From NCBI RefSeq assembly GCF_002865645.1, contig NW_020194555.1:1302001-1366000 (forward strand): a stretch of 64,000 nucleotides of DNA. Reading direction: 5' to 3'. Every line of letters begins with the position of its first letter. The stretch's first letter is position 1. Positions 35,648 to 46,087 of the stretch are shown here, piece by piece. This stretch comes from Hyaloscypha bicolor E (lineage: Eukaryota; Ascomycota; Leotiomycetes; Helotiales; Hyaloscyphaceae). A program made the translations under genes and the position numbers. Under the pieces are notes generated by a model. It was not told the DNA's origin. It did not search any database and was given only the letters and a program-made list of their open reading frames with translations.

Positions 35648-35733
35648 GGAATCGGACGCTACGATTAGGGAATGGGAGCTTCTTTACGAATCGGGGTCCC
35701 CGATTCCCAATCGCTCGATATTTGGGTATCGGG
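35594..35733 (+). repeat. Left TIR with internal palindromic subrepeats
   Basis: Pairs with 38150-38309. After the 102-base matching part the two arms differ in a spacer of subrepeats and then share ATATTTGGGTATCGGG. Confidence 0.85.
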
Positions 35734-36013
35734 CCTGAAGGAGCTGAATTCCCCTTATTTACTAGCTCATTCAGCCCTATATTCTTTACTCCACTATACC
35801 TCATATTTTGATTCTATAGGTTATAGTTTAATTTATTAATTTAAGATATTAAAGGAGGTAATAATAGGGGTAAAGACACTTCTCCAGAGCTCCCAAATAT
35901 ATATGGGGCCTCTGCTCCCTTACTACCTAGACACAGTTCACAGTACAAGCACCAACTTTCCAAGCATAACCACTAATTTTATATACCTCTCAATTAATTA
36001 CCTTACTTCTAAT

Positions 36014-38103
36014 ATGTCTCTTTTAACCCTTCGTTCATCCCCATCCCCACGTACGCCTCGTCAGCGTACTTATGGGAGAGCAGAGTAATATTTTAATATT
36101 ACTGCTCCAGGGGCTCGTTCTTTCGGCACCCAGTTTTTACCCTCCCCTATTACTGAAGAGCCTACTAATAATGGGTCTGCTGAAGACGAAGCTGCATGGG
36201 ATCAGAGGCTTGCTAAGGGGGGTAGTAAGAAAATTCTTACTACTAGGAAACGTATGGATATCAGATGGTGGTTGCAAAATCCTAATGCTCCGCTTCCTAG
36301 CGGAACCAAGGCAGAGAAACGCTACCAGGCTAATATCAAGTACAATTCCCTTCTCTATGAGCTTCAGGACGGCCAGGTGTATCGCAAGGAACACTACGAT
36401 AATTAACGTAGAGAGCTTGTTCCCGCCCGGTATGCCGTTTGCTATAACGACGCTTTTGAGATTCTTACCACTGTCCATGAGAAATTAATATACCCTGGTT
36501 AGTACCCTCTAAAAGCTACTAATTTTTATACTAATTAAAAAATAGGCTCTAATACTATGTTTAAGCATATACGGAAAATTTGGCATGGCCCATCCCGTAA
36601 TAATCATGCGTGGATAAGTACACAATGCGCTCACTATAATAAAGAGAAGGCTCAAAAGAATAATGCGGGAGTATAGCCTATCCAATCTCATTATCCAGGC
36701 CAGCGTATGGTTCTGGATTTAATAGATTTCCGTATAAGTGTTCCTTAAGTCATGTAATTTACCCCTATATTCCTGCATTTCCTGTATTTCCTACGTTTCC
36801 TGCGTTTTTAAGCTTTTCCTGCGATTTTCGCGAATTTCGCAAATTCCGAACCTTTTTATCCACACTTCATTAATACTATTATAGCATGATTTGGACGGAG
36901 AATACACGTGGATTTGGCAATTGAAATACCACTTTTCCAAGTTCGTTTAGATCCGTAGGCTCAAGGCTAAAACTGCGGATAAAGCTACGGACAAGCTTAT
37001 TAAATGGCTAAATGATAATGGGTATATCTCTATCCTAGCCTATAATAATAGAGGAGAGTTCAAAGGCAAAGTTATTGAGGTTTATAAGCAAAGAGGGATA
37101 AAGATTATCCGTAGACAAGCTTACTATCCTTAATTACAAGGCTCTATTAAGATTACTAATCGCATATTCAAAAGGCGCCTGCGAGCTACACGAGCGGATA
37201 CTGGTATTTAATTATAGATATAATTACTTCCATTAATTACATGGGTTATTAATACCACTCCTACCTCTGCTTTACCTAAGGGTAATACGCCATATGAGAT
37301 ATAATTTGGACGAAAGCCACCTACCAATTTTCAAGACCACAAAGGGAACGCTTGGCGTATACGCACGGCACTAGGGGAGGGGAATGAGAGTGGTGCTTCT
37401 AGAGAATCGTCTATAATTAAGGTTACTAAAGGAGAGAAGGATAAAGAGAATAAGGATAGCTTATTTATTAATCAGGAAGCTAAACTAGAGGAAGCGGCAG
37501 AGGAGATAATTTTATCTAAACTAACCAAGAGGGTTACGGAGTATATAAGGAAGTAGCAAGAGAAGATAGTAAAGAAGGCAAATTCCAAGGCTCTTGAGTA
37601 TACCGATTAAGAGATTATAACGCTTCAGATACCAAAACAGTATCGATTTAGTACGGAAATGGCAAGGATACCAGTAAGAGTTCTAGAGAAAACTTTGAAG
37701 GTATATATCCTATATAAATATACTTACTAAAGCTAATAAATATAGGGATACCGGCTTACTACCAAGTATAGTAAACTTACTACTCTCTGGCCGCATGGTA
37801 CCCTCAATAAAGTTACCTCCCAATTAACTTATTCTGAATTACCTATTACTGGGGCAGTTTACAAAAAGGATAAGATTACCTTACCAAAGGCAGTTACCTT
37901 GGAAAATAGCCGTGGATTAATCTCGTTAGTTCAGAAGGCTGGAAGGGTATCTGAGAGAGCAAAGAAGAGAGTAGCTACTGAGCAAGTACGTGAGGATAGA
38001 GCTGGAGGAGGAGAATCAGGTGATCAAGTGGAGGGGAGGGCACCAAAAAGGGCTAAGGTAGCTATGGGAGCACCTAGACGTAGTGGGAGGCATGGCCAGT
38101 AAA
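36014..38103 (+). pseudogene. Remnant integrase-type transposase of the Ginger-like element
   Basis: Broken by many stop codons, mostly TAG/TAA. Readable pieces in order: DEAAWDQRLAKGGSKK (36183 on), an HHCC zinc-binding part (KHIRKIWHG ... TQCAHYNKEKA) joined over an apparent intron (36500-36552), GQRMVLDLIDF, then the core WIRRLKAKTADKATDKL and AYNNRGEFKGK, followed by GSIKITNRIFKRRLRA. The C-terminal 67 residues (37899-38102) are open, basic and Gly-rich. In the core, the second acidic position reads Asn and the third lies at a Lys; both are G-to-A type changes expected of RIP. The protein cannot be active. Confidence 0.75.
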
Positions 38104-38149
38104 GCTTAGTATGGGTGAAGTGTCTTTAATATATCCTCATTTTATTATT

Positions 38150-38309
38150 CCCGATACCCAAATATTACCCGATTGGGCAATCGGGCCCCTGATTCCCTAA
38201 TCGGACGCCCGATTCGTAAAGAAGCTCCCATTCCCTAATCGTAGCGTCCGATTCCCTAATCGGGGGCCCCGATTGGGAAATCGCTCGTATTGGTGTATGG
38301 GGGGTCACA
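38150..38309 (-). repeat. Right TIR with internal palindromic subrepeats
   Basis: Inverse complement of 35594-35733, ending TCACA, then the GAAA target duplicate. Confidence 0.85.
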
Positions 38310-38770
38310 GAAAGAGAAGAATGTTCCTGCTTTTACTTCGCAACCGATAGCGATCTGAAACAATCAATTTATTTCAAATCTATGAATTTGCAGAAAGGAA
38401 CAGGAGAGGGCAATTTCCTTTTTTATATTCAAGTACTCCTAGATTTCAATGCCTTTCAAGTGTATTCTTGCTGGGTTACGTGTAAATCATACTGCCTCTA
38501 GACCTCCTCAAAGTGGGGCACGAAATTTCGTTCGCAGCACCTCAACCCCTCTACAGTAAAATCTGTACAGGGCAAAACATTCAAATACACTGATTCACAC
38601 CACCCTTTCCTCAACTATAAAACGCACTCCTCGAGAGCCGGAGATGAAGCCTTTATTCTTTATCGAACACCAAAGGCCTGAAGTTTCAAAGCCAACCCAA
38701 AGTGTATCAAAGCAGACAAACCACTGAGCAAAGCCAAGATTTGACGAGCGTTCAAACAGATATTAAAACT

Positions 38771-39529
38771 ATGAGCGATTTAGATCATCTCGCGACAGGC
38801 AGCCACGGCTTCTGGACTAATCAAGGGAAAGGTCGCCTCATACTACGCGATATTCAGCACCATGAGGTTGACTAATACAACATCATTCACACCGACCCAG
38901 TAAACAATCGGTTCAAACCGTTCACTGAAATTACTACTCCTGAAGCCAAATTGGGAGAATTGTTTAAATCGGTGGCCACCGAGGACCCGGCCCAGCGGAA
39001 GACGTTCCGGTTACTGTTCATTTCAAAGAAGGAAGATCAACACAAGCACCTGGAGCTGATGATAAATGATGGTACTCTCGTTGGTGTGTTCGGTTTCTCA
39101 GTCGACTCGCACGATCGAAGTGCCCGTGTTGGAGTCTTGATTCACCATAAGTTCACACGAAATCACTATGCGAAAGAAGCGTTCATAGCTGTGCTCGATT
39201 ATGTAGTATTGGGTCATCCAACAAAAGGGCACAACGGAAATCTGAGCGGGCTTGGATTTGACCGGGTTGTGCTGGAGACCGAGGTAGCAAACCTGGCCTT
39301 CAAGAGGCTGATCCAAAGCCTTCTAGATCGTGAAGGTACACCCGACCGATAACCTCTAGCTCTACGCAACAAGACCATGATTTACACCATAGGAAAAAGA
39401 GACTGGGAGGCGGCAAGACCACACATAAAGGTGGAGTGGATGTCACCACCTCATATAGCACTTTCCAGAGAAAGGAATCCGAGTTTTGATTTGTTTGGGG
39501 ATGATCATCGTCATCAAAGCAAACATTAA
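38771..39529 (+). pseudogene. GNAT-family acetyltransferase with two in-frame stops
   Basis: A single frame of 252 codons reads as a GNAT protein from ATG 38771 to TAA 39527, except for TAA at 38873-38875 and TAA at 39350-39352. Similarity continues on both sides of each stop: LILRDIQHHEVD before the first and YNIIHTDPVNNRFKPF after it; FKRLIQSLLDREG before the second and LALRNKTMIYTIGKRDWEAA after it. The acetyl-CoA region is VGVLIHHKFTRNHYAKEAF. Both stops could arise from CAA by one C-to-T change, as in RIP. It is probably non-functional. A short downstream product from an internal start cannot be excluded. Confidence 0.75.
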
Positions 39530-40019
39530 CCCTCGCAACGTGCCCAGCATCTACCTCAGAAGCAACGCCAGCAGCAACCTCAGCGCTATCCATCGCATCG
39601 CCCAGATCATCATCAATAGCATAACCACTAGGCCTCTGGCTGTGTGATGACACGAGAGTTCTCTCTTCATTCTGGGAAGCGATGACTTGTACTTGAACAA
39701 AAAAGTGCGCTCTTGCTGGGAAATGTATTTGCAGTTGCTTTTGAGACATGAAATGTACGCTATTCTAGTAGATGATCTTTTTTTGGTCTGGCAAAAGTCA
39801 TACTCGTTGGTTTTGCAGGTTGCAATATGTAGAGTGAGCACATTTGCAGGCGATGGACTTCTTGCTTCAGAAAAATTATCCTCGTTGCCATTTAGAGTAC
39901 GAGCTTTGTACATTACGTGATGCACTTTTGACTCTGAAAAAGAAAAGAAAATTCGTTGGTTTGGCACTCCGCTTGGAGATGTGCTTCCAGTTCACCTCTA
40001 CTTGACAGCCACCTCAAGA
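39530..40019. other. Intergenic
   Basis: No gene supported. The genes on either side converge here. Confidence 0.35.
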
Positions 40020-41422
40020 TTAAAGACCTGTGCTACCTGTTGCGATGAGATTCAACCACGCCGCAAGCCTGTCACCGTTAGCGGATTTGATCTTTGCTTT
40101 GTGCCCTTCACTTTTTAATTGTAACAGGGAAAAAAAGGAAACATACCTATACCCCGCCTTCGCAATCTGCTCTTCCACAATAGGAATAGCAGCGGTATAA
40201 TAAGCGCCACCCAAATCCACGCCCTCAACCGCCGACACTCCATTCGGCATCACAGTCGAGCACACAAAAGAATTAGCATCTGATGCCCAGACCATAGCCG
40301 TGGAAACAGGGTCCGTGATGTCGATGCCTGTGAGCCAGCCAGCTTTATCTGATTCATACTTGCCAGTCTTTATGGCCGTGGTGAGTGTGGCCGCGAATGT
40401 TTTTGCGACGGCGATTGTGCTGCCTCCGGCGTACTTTTCGGGCATGTTTGTGTCCCACTTCAATACCTGTTAGAAACAGATTTGAGGGCGGGAATGGGTA
40501 AAGGGGAGCTTACGATGTGGTGCAAGTTCGTGGATGTTCCGTCGAAGGTCACGGTAATGTCATTTCCGCCCACGTCGAGGTTCTCGTCGTGAAGGGGTTG
40601 ATGGATGTCGCCCACAAACTGGGGTGGATTGTTAAGTTATTGGGTAATGAGTTTGAGTCTTTGAGACCACGAGGGGAGGAGAATGTTGACGAGGACCTGC
40701 CTGAAATACGCAGACCACGTGCCGGTGCAGCGGCTGGGAAGTGCGGAAAAGCAGGGCGGAGAAGCTTGCGAGAAGAAGCAGTGAGGGATATCACGACTTA
40801 CGTGGACAATCATCTGTTGTGTTTAGTGACAGCGGTCCAAGGCTGAAAGAGTACTCACTTTGGCCGCTTGTGCAACATTCGCTGCACTGAGAGTACCGCT
40901 TTGAACACGCGAGGTCTGGATTGATCTCAGTAATAGAATGGTGAGCGGGATGAAGCGATACTAACGTAGTTCTTAATGGCACTCACGACGCAACCCTCAC
41001 TTCCACAATCACGGCTGTATTCAACCGAACAGCTCGACGGAGGGCTGTCATTCGCATCGATAAAGTGATACGGCTTTGAGTAAAGCCCCGCCGTTGTGTA
41101 CCGATAGGTATCAGCCTGATAATCTGTCAGCAACTTCTCGTACACTAGCCAAGGCAAGCTCACATAAGTGGCAACGGCTGCTAGATAATCTGTGGTCGTG
41201 TCTCCCAAGATGTTCTGGAAGTATGTCTTGGTTGGAGTCGTGACTAGGGGGGCGTTAGGGAATATTGTCCAGAGTAAAATCAAACAAAAAAGCTGAAACA
41301 TGTATCCCACCGAAATTGGTTGCAATGTACGCAACAGCTTCATGTCCCATATTCCCCCAGGCTGAGCAGAGTGGAGGCCCGGAGGCAAGGAAGGCAATTA
41401 AAATTGTTATCTCAAACTTCAT
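40020..41422 (-). CDS. Secreted P1/S1-type nuclease
   Basis: Eight exons: 41422-41311, 41243-41164, 41115-40966, 40915-40859, 40813-40802, 40618-40514, 40466-40147 and 40068-40020; 294 residues, the normal size. Exon 5 is only 12 nt. The signal peptide (ITILIAFLASGPPLCSA) should be cut before Trp22, which in this family is the N-terminal residue and a zinc ligand. Further ligand motifs: WGNMGHEAVAYIA, YHFIDANDSPPSSC, FVGDIHQPLHDENLDVGGND and NLHHI. Family knowledge: trinuclear zinc enzyme that degrades single-stranded DNA/RNA and 3'-nucleotides, used for nucleic acid scavenging. All zinc-binding motifs that can be seen are intact. Confidence 0.92.
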
Positions 41423-43145
41423 CTTGAAGGGTTTGATAAATGACTTTTGTTCACTTGGAATTGCTAGGTCTCGAGGGGTTGCTTCTTGGAAAACAATGGT
41501 ATTGGACTGCCATCTTATACTTCTCACCGACCTGAGAACAGCATTGCAGTTCTGAATTTCACTGATAATGAAGCACTTGGGAACTTGATATACATCCGGG
41601 TCGATGTCCGTTTCCAGAAGGTCATTGGAAACTTCCAAGATCTGGATCGGCATATGTTCTGGAGCTCTGCCAATCGTATCCAAGCACTGCCTGGAGAGAT
41701 TTTGCACTTCAGATTTAGACTTGATGAAACACGGACCATATCCTGGCTAATAAAAACTTATATGCTGCAAGCGCGCCCTGCTCAGCAGCAAACAACTGAC
41801 CTTCCTGATATGATACGAACCCCGCCTTGACTGCGCGCCGAAGATTTCGACCTCCATTCTACGCGCCTCAGTGGATGGCAGAAACGGCTGGCGCCGACCC
41901 CCGCCAAACTGCCGAAGTTCGCTCAGAGCCAATGCAAGTCATTGTGATAAGCTTAAACCCGTAGGTTAATGAATGTGACACCAACCGAGGGGTCAGGGGG
42001 GATGATCCACTGGTTATCGCGGTCAAGGGGGTGTGGGGTTGAGGTCTTGAGAAAGGAAATGCTGATTCGATGCATCAACTTCCTTTCTAGAAGCCATTCG
42101 AGCGCATGTGCTAGCGATTGCGGTAACGATTGCTCCTTGATATTGGAAGCTCGAGTTGTCTCGTGGAGCTTGGATTCGACCTGCTCGATTTGGCAGAGGC
42201 TGTTGCGACGGCATGAATGCAAAGCTGAAGAGGGGTACGAAGCCGTCCAACGAGGCAGTATTCGGAGCGACAAGAACGTGGCAAGGTCACTTCTAAGTGG
42301 AGTAAGTCGCCTCTCTGAATTATCAACTCTTGAGACTGGAATCTCCAAGCATTCCCAAGGCCCTTCGCAACGCCAGTCGTGGCCAGCGCTTTAGCAGAAT
42401 CGCATTGCCACCCACGGATTCAGGCATTTGGAAAGCTCCTGCCTAAGTGTCGTACGGTTTTTCCCTCTCGGCAAGTGTGTGATCTTCGAAAGATGCTTCG
42501 GTAGAGAGATTTCTTCCGCAGGTACGTCACGTGAAGGTTTCTCATTTTCTTTCACTGCAATCTATACTTTGCTGTTTCGGAGATTCCAAAGGTACCATCT
42601 GTAACCCTCTTACCATCCGCAGTAATTTTTGAGATCCTGAGATAGAGTGTTCAAGACGGGCAGCACGTGATTCTGTTCAGGGGGCTTCTTGAAAAGGCAA
42701 GGCTGACACGGGAGACAAACAGCCTCGTTTGTCGATGGTGATCTTTCCTCTTTCACAACACACAAACAAAACGGCCCCCGACTTTTCAGTTTGGCACATC
42801 TAGGAGGCCGTGGCCATAAAGTCTTGCAACCGGCAGGGTGAGTGCCAAGCCTCAGCACGCCACATGCCGCTGGCCTGGCAACGAACATTAGGGGCTCGAT
42901 AACCTGTATGAATAGTAGGCTTAGCGATGTTTGTAGGGCCTGTGCACTATATTTTGGCCCTGGAATGCCTGCAAGCTCTGTAGTTACAGCGCTTCCTGAT
43001 TGCCGTGCAACGGCCCTGCCACTTAAGCGAGAAGTAGCGCCGACCCTGGTGGTTGCAAGACTTACAGGTATGGCCGTGACCTCCGTACCTCCCATCGCTT
43101 CATTCTTCAATACGCCATTGGTTGATTGTCCACTACCCCGGGAAA
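41423..43145. other. Intergenic, no gene seen
   Basis: 1.7 kb between divergent genes. Many short overlapping frames on both strands; none show domain content. Confidence 0.4.
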
Positions 43146-43932
43146 ATGGCATCAAGCGCAGCACCTCTGGCAACCTGCACGACCTGCCATAAAGTTGGTC
43201 CTGCCCCTCTCATATTCTCAATTCAGTCCCTTAAGAACATCAATATCTGACAAACTTGGCCGTCGGTGATCAGCCTGTATACTTTTTGCGCGTTTGATTT
43301 TTTGCTAAGTGTTGGGACCACCCATGCTAACTCTTCGACCAAACCTCCAGCTGCAGTCAGAACTTCCACAACCCCTCAAACGGTGCGCCAAATGTCAAAC
43401 CACCACCTACTGCTCCCGCGAGTGCCAGAAGGGGGACTGGAAGAACCATAAACGCATCTGCGCCTCAAACGCATCCTCGAGAACAGAATCCAACCCATTC
43501 CCCCGGCCCGCTGAGGCACATAACCCCGGCTTCAACGCCGCGAATGCCCTCCTCGGCCTCTCCAACGACGACTACCTTCACAAGCTCTCCGAGAAAGACG
43601 CGTTCATACAGTTAATTGATTGTTTCCGTATGCGTATGGAGGACGAATACACATTCGGAGCGAACAACTTCGGGATCTATGGTGGGGAAAATCCGGTCCC
43701 GGTCTTCAAGAAATTCTTGGATCTTGCGGAGAAGAGAGACAAGTTGCTACCCAGTTGGTGGAATAAGGAGAAGAGAAAGGAGTGTGAAAGACTTGCTAAA
43801 GGTGGAGATAGTTGGGCTGATATCAGTTGTGCGGTGGAGAAGTCAGATATCACGGAGCATTATGGAAACCCGATGATGCCTATGCAGTTGAGGATCTTGG
43901 GAGAGAAGATCTATGGAAAGGGCTTCATGTAG
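43146..43932 (+). CDS. MYND-type zinc finger protein
   Basis: Exons 43146-43193 and 43351-43932, joined in phase over a 157-nt intron (GTTGGT donor, GCTAAC branch site about 25 bases before the CAG acceptor); 209 residues. The first exon supplies the first zinc pair C11/C14. The second supplies C28/C31, C37/C41, H49 and C53, completing the MYND finger. The rest (residues 60-209) is a helical, charged domain of a fungal-specific type, with FIQLIDCFRMRMEDEY and PVFKKFLDLAEKRDKLLPSWW. Family knowledge: MYND fingers mediate protein-protein contacts. The function of this type is unknown. Confidence 0.82.
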
Positions 43933-44359
43933 GATCTCGATTGTAAGAATTCTCAAGGGGAAAGCTCAGCATACCAGTTGGAGGTAGAGGGCAGAATCAC
44001 AATTCGGGCTGATTCCACCTGCTTTGTACCACGACCCCCATGTTCTACTAAGCGGGATGCGCATCAAGGAAAACTACACACATATTCACTGGCCTACCAA
44101 ATGTTTAGACAAGAGTCAGCTTTTGTCTGAGTACTGACAAAATATTCGACAATATACAACGGAACACTATCTGGTCTATATTCACTCCCTTCCTACGTCC
44201 TCAGATAAAGGTCACTTGTCGTCTAGATATCGGCGAAAACCCCACAGATATGCAACAAAGACTTCATCTGGACCGTTCACAAACCACCAAGGCTTCACAA
44301 ACAGCCAGCTTCGCCTGCTCTCGATGACTTCATTCCTCTGAATTTCCTGCACACAAAAT
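43933..44359. other. Intergenic
   Basis: Convergent 3' ends. Nothing recognised. Confidence 0.35.
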
Positions 44360-45640
44360 CTACATATTCGGCCAAGTATGCCCCATCAACCGATTCGCAA
44401 CATTAACCACATAATTCGCCGTGGCCCCCAATGGATTATTCAACTGATTCAAATCCACAGATCCGGAATTATACACCCTCAACGCCACATAGTAGTTCCC
44501 ATATCGCTCCAATGCCTGTTTCAGCCCAGGTCCCGACGCCGTCCCTTCGGTGCCATCTCTCACCATCTGGAGAATACTGCCAGCCGGATCACTTGGATTG
44601 AACGACACTCCGTTAAATGCTTGCATTATCCCGGTGTTATTGACCCCGTTGAAGGTATTTCCTACCCTGACGTTTCCGCCAGATTCTTGCATGATTATGC
44701 ATAAGATGACACGGGCGTCGATCCCGGATTCTTGGGATACGATAGTGATGGCTGAACCGATGAGGGTGATCTCGTTGGCGCTGTCGTTGTAGGACATTAG
44801 GGATGAGTTTTGTTGCCAGAGAGAGGAGTATGTGGCCCATTGGCTGGGATCGGGGAAGGCAGAGGCGGGACCGCTGTAGTTGATGAATGCTCCTGTGCTG
44901 GTTGGTCCGCCTGTGGTGGTAGATGGGCTTCCGGTGACGCCAGGAGGAAGATTGATGACTTGACCGATCTGTAAGGTGCTGGGGTTGACGCCGGTGTTTG
45001 CTGCCTCAAGGGCGGCGAGGGGGACATTGAATTTGGCTGCGATGTTCGTGAAAGTATCGCCGGCTTGAATGATGTATGTTGTTCCTGATACCGGTGGGCT
45101 TGGGGTTGGATCCACTGGGCTCGTTGGGGGAACGGGCACGGTGCTGGACGGGACAACAATTGAGGCTCCTATCTGAAGGTTCGTTGGAGTCAACGTTGGA
45201 TTGGCACCTTCCAGAGCCTCCACAGTCGTCCCCAATCTGGCCGCGATCGTCGTGAAAGTATCCCCGGCCTGGATAATATACGTTCCTGTTGAAGGTGCCG
45301 GAGTAGGTGCCGGGGTCGGAACTGGGACGCTGCTTGTACTAGATGGTATAGATATCTGTTGTCCGATCTGGAGGCCTGTCGGACTGACTTCTGGATTTGC
45401 AGCTTCCAGCGCTGCCACGGATATCCCAAATTTTGTTGCAATTGAGAAAAAGGTGTCCCCAGCGTTGATCGTATAATTTGAAGCTGACTGTGCTAGCTGG
45501 ATCACTTGTCCAATCTGAAGGTTATTGGGATTGACGCCCGGATTTGCTGCTTCAATTGCAGCAACTGTAAGCCCAAGTTTGGCTGCAATTGATGAGAATG
45601 TGTCTCCAAGTTGGATTTGGTAAGTTGCTGGAGTTGCCAT
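44360..45640 (-). CDS. Four-LysM protein with C-terminal transglycosylase-like (SLT) domain
   Basis: Single exon, 426 residues from the ATG at 45640, chosen for its A at -3 and G at +4. In-frame ATGs at 45652 and 45700 would add 4 or 20 residues. Four LysM repeats follow each other: TYQIQLGDTFSSIAAKLG, NYTINAGDTFFSIATKFG, TYIIQAGDTFTTIAARLG and TYIIQAGDTFTNIAAKFN, each with an AANP...LQIGQ half, separated by Pro/Thr/Ser linkers. The last 140 residues look like a lysozyme/lytic transglycosylase fold: SQESGIDARVILCIIMQESGGN with the likely catalytic Glu, then GIMQAF and YNSGSVDLNQL. LysM binds chitin or peptidoglycan. No start gives a signal peptide. Activity is inferred. Confidence 0.85.
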   Translation of the reverse strand: MATPATYQIQLGDTFSSIAAKLGLTVAAIEAANPGVNPNNLQIGQVIQLAQSASNYTINAGDTFFSIATKFGISVAALEAANPEVSPTGLQIGQQISIPSSTSSVPVPTPAPTPAPSTGTYIIQAGDTFTTIAARLGTTVEALEGANPTLTPTNLQIGASIVVPSSTVPVPPTSPVDPTPSPPVSGTTYIIQAGDTFTNIAAKFNVPLAALEAANTGVNPSTLQIGQVINLPPGVTGSPSTTTGGPTSTGAFINYSGPASAFPDPSQWATYSSLWQQNSSLMSYNDSANEITLIGSAITIVSQESGIDARVILCIIMQESGGNVRVGNTFNGVNNTGIMQAFNGVSFNPSDPAGSILQMVRDGTEGTASGPGLKQALERYGNYYVALRVYNSGSVDLNQLNNPLGATANYVVNVANRLMGHTWPNM

Positions 45641-46087
45641 GATGCTCCGCATCACCAGCTTCTTCCGAAGCGAACGGAACAAATCTGATATTGGCCTCAT
45701 ATTCAAACGTATTTCGCAACGCTGTAAAGTAAGAAAAGTTTCCACCTTGATGTGAAGTCAAGGTTGTCACTTGACAAATGGATGTGCGCTTGCCACGTAG
45801 GGCTGCATGAAAAAGAAGCTGGTGGCGTCCTCCCACGGCCATCTCACCGCATCTTTCCCGTCAACGTGGAGAAATTACTTCGCGCTTCAGCCGCAGCTCA
45901 ATTACCTCACCTCACACCAAAAATGAGGCATGAATCAGATCAGCAGCCTGCTTTGTTGAAATATCTAAGACGACTCACTAAATTGGAGCGGTGGACTATT
46001 TCCATTCTGGCAACAAACCCGACGCCAAATGGCCGATACAGCACATTTTCCATGGACTGTCAATTGCGAATATCCAGTCTCAAACAA
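45641..46087. other. Intergenic
   Basis: Between the LysM gene and the amidohydrolase pseudogene. No gene seen. Confidence 0.3.

Larger units (their letters stand above)
35594..38309 (+). mobile_element. Ginger-like DNA transposon, degraded
   Basis: 2,716 bases. Ends are inverted repeats starting TGTGACCCCCCATA; the first 102 bases of each end match with one difference. Target duplication GAAA is at 35590-35593 and 38310-38313. Each TIR carries tandem variants of a CGATTAGGGAATCGG/CCCAATCGGGG palindrome. The plus-strand interior encodes remnants of an integrase-type transposase. Family knowledge: Ginger elements are cut-and-paste transposons with retroviral-type integrases, TGT ends and 4-bp target duplications, so all visible traits agree. 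The match with Ginger as opposed to another integrase-bearing group is inferred. Confidence 0.82.

Noticed and set aside
35594..38309. LTR retrotransposon interpretation of the 2.7-kb element
   Set aside because: The terminal repeats are inverted, not direct, there is no reverse transcriptase remnant, and the target duplication is 4 bp with TGT/ACA TIR ends.
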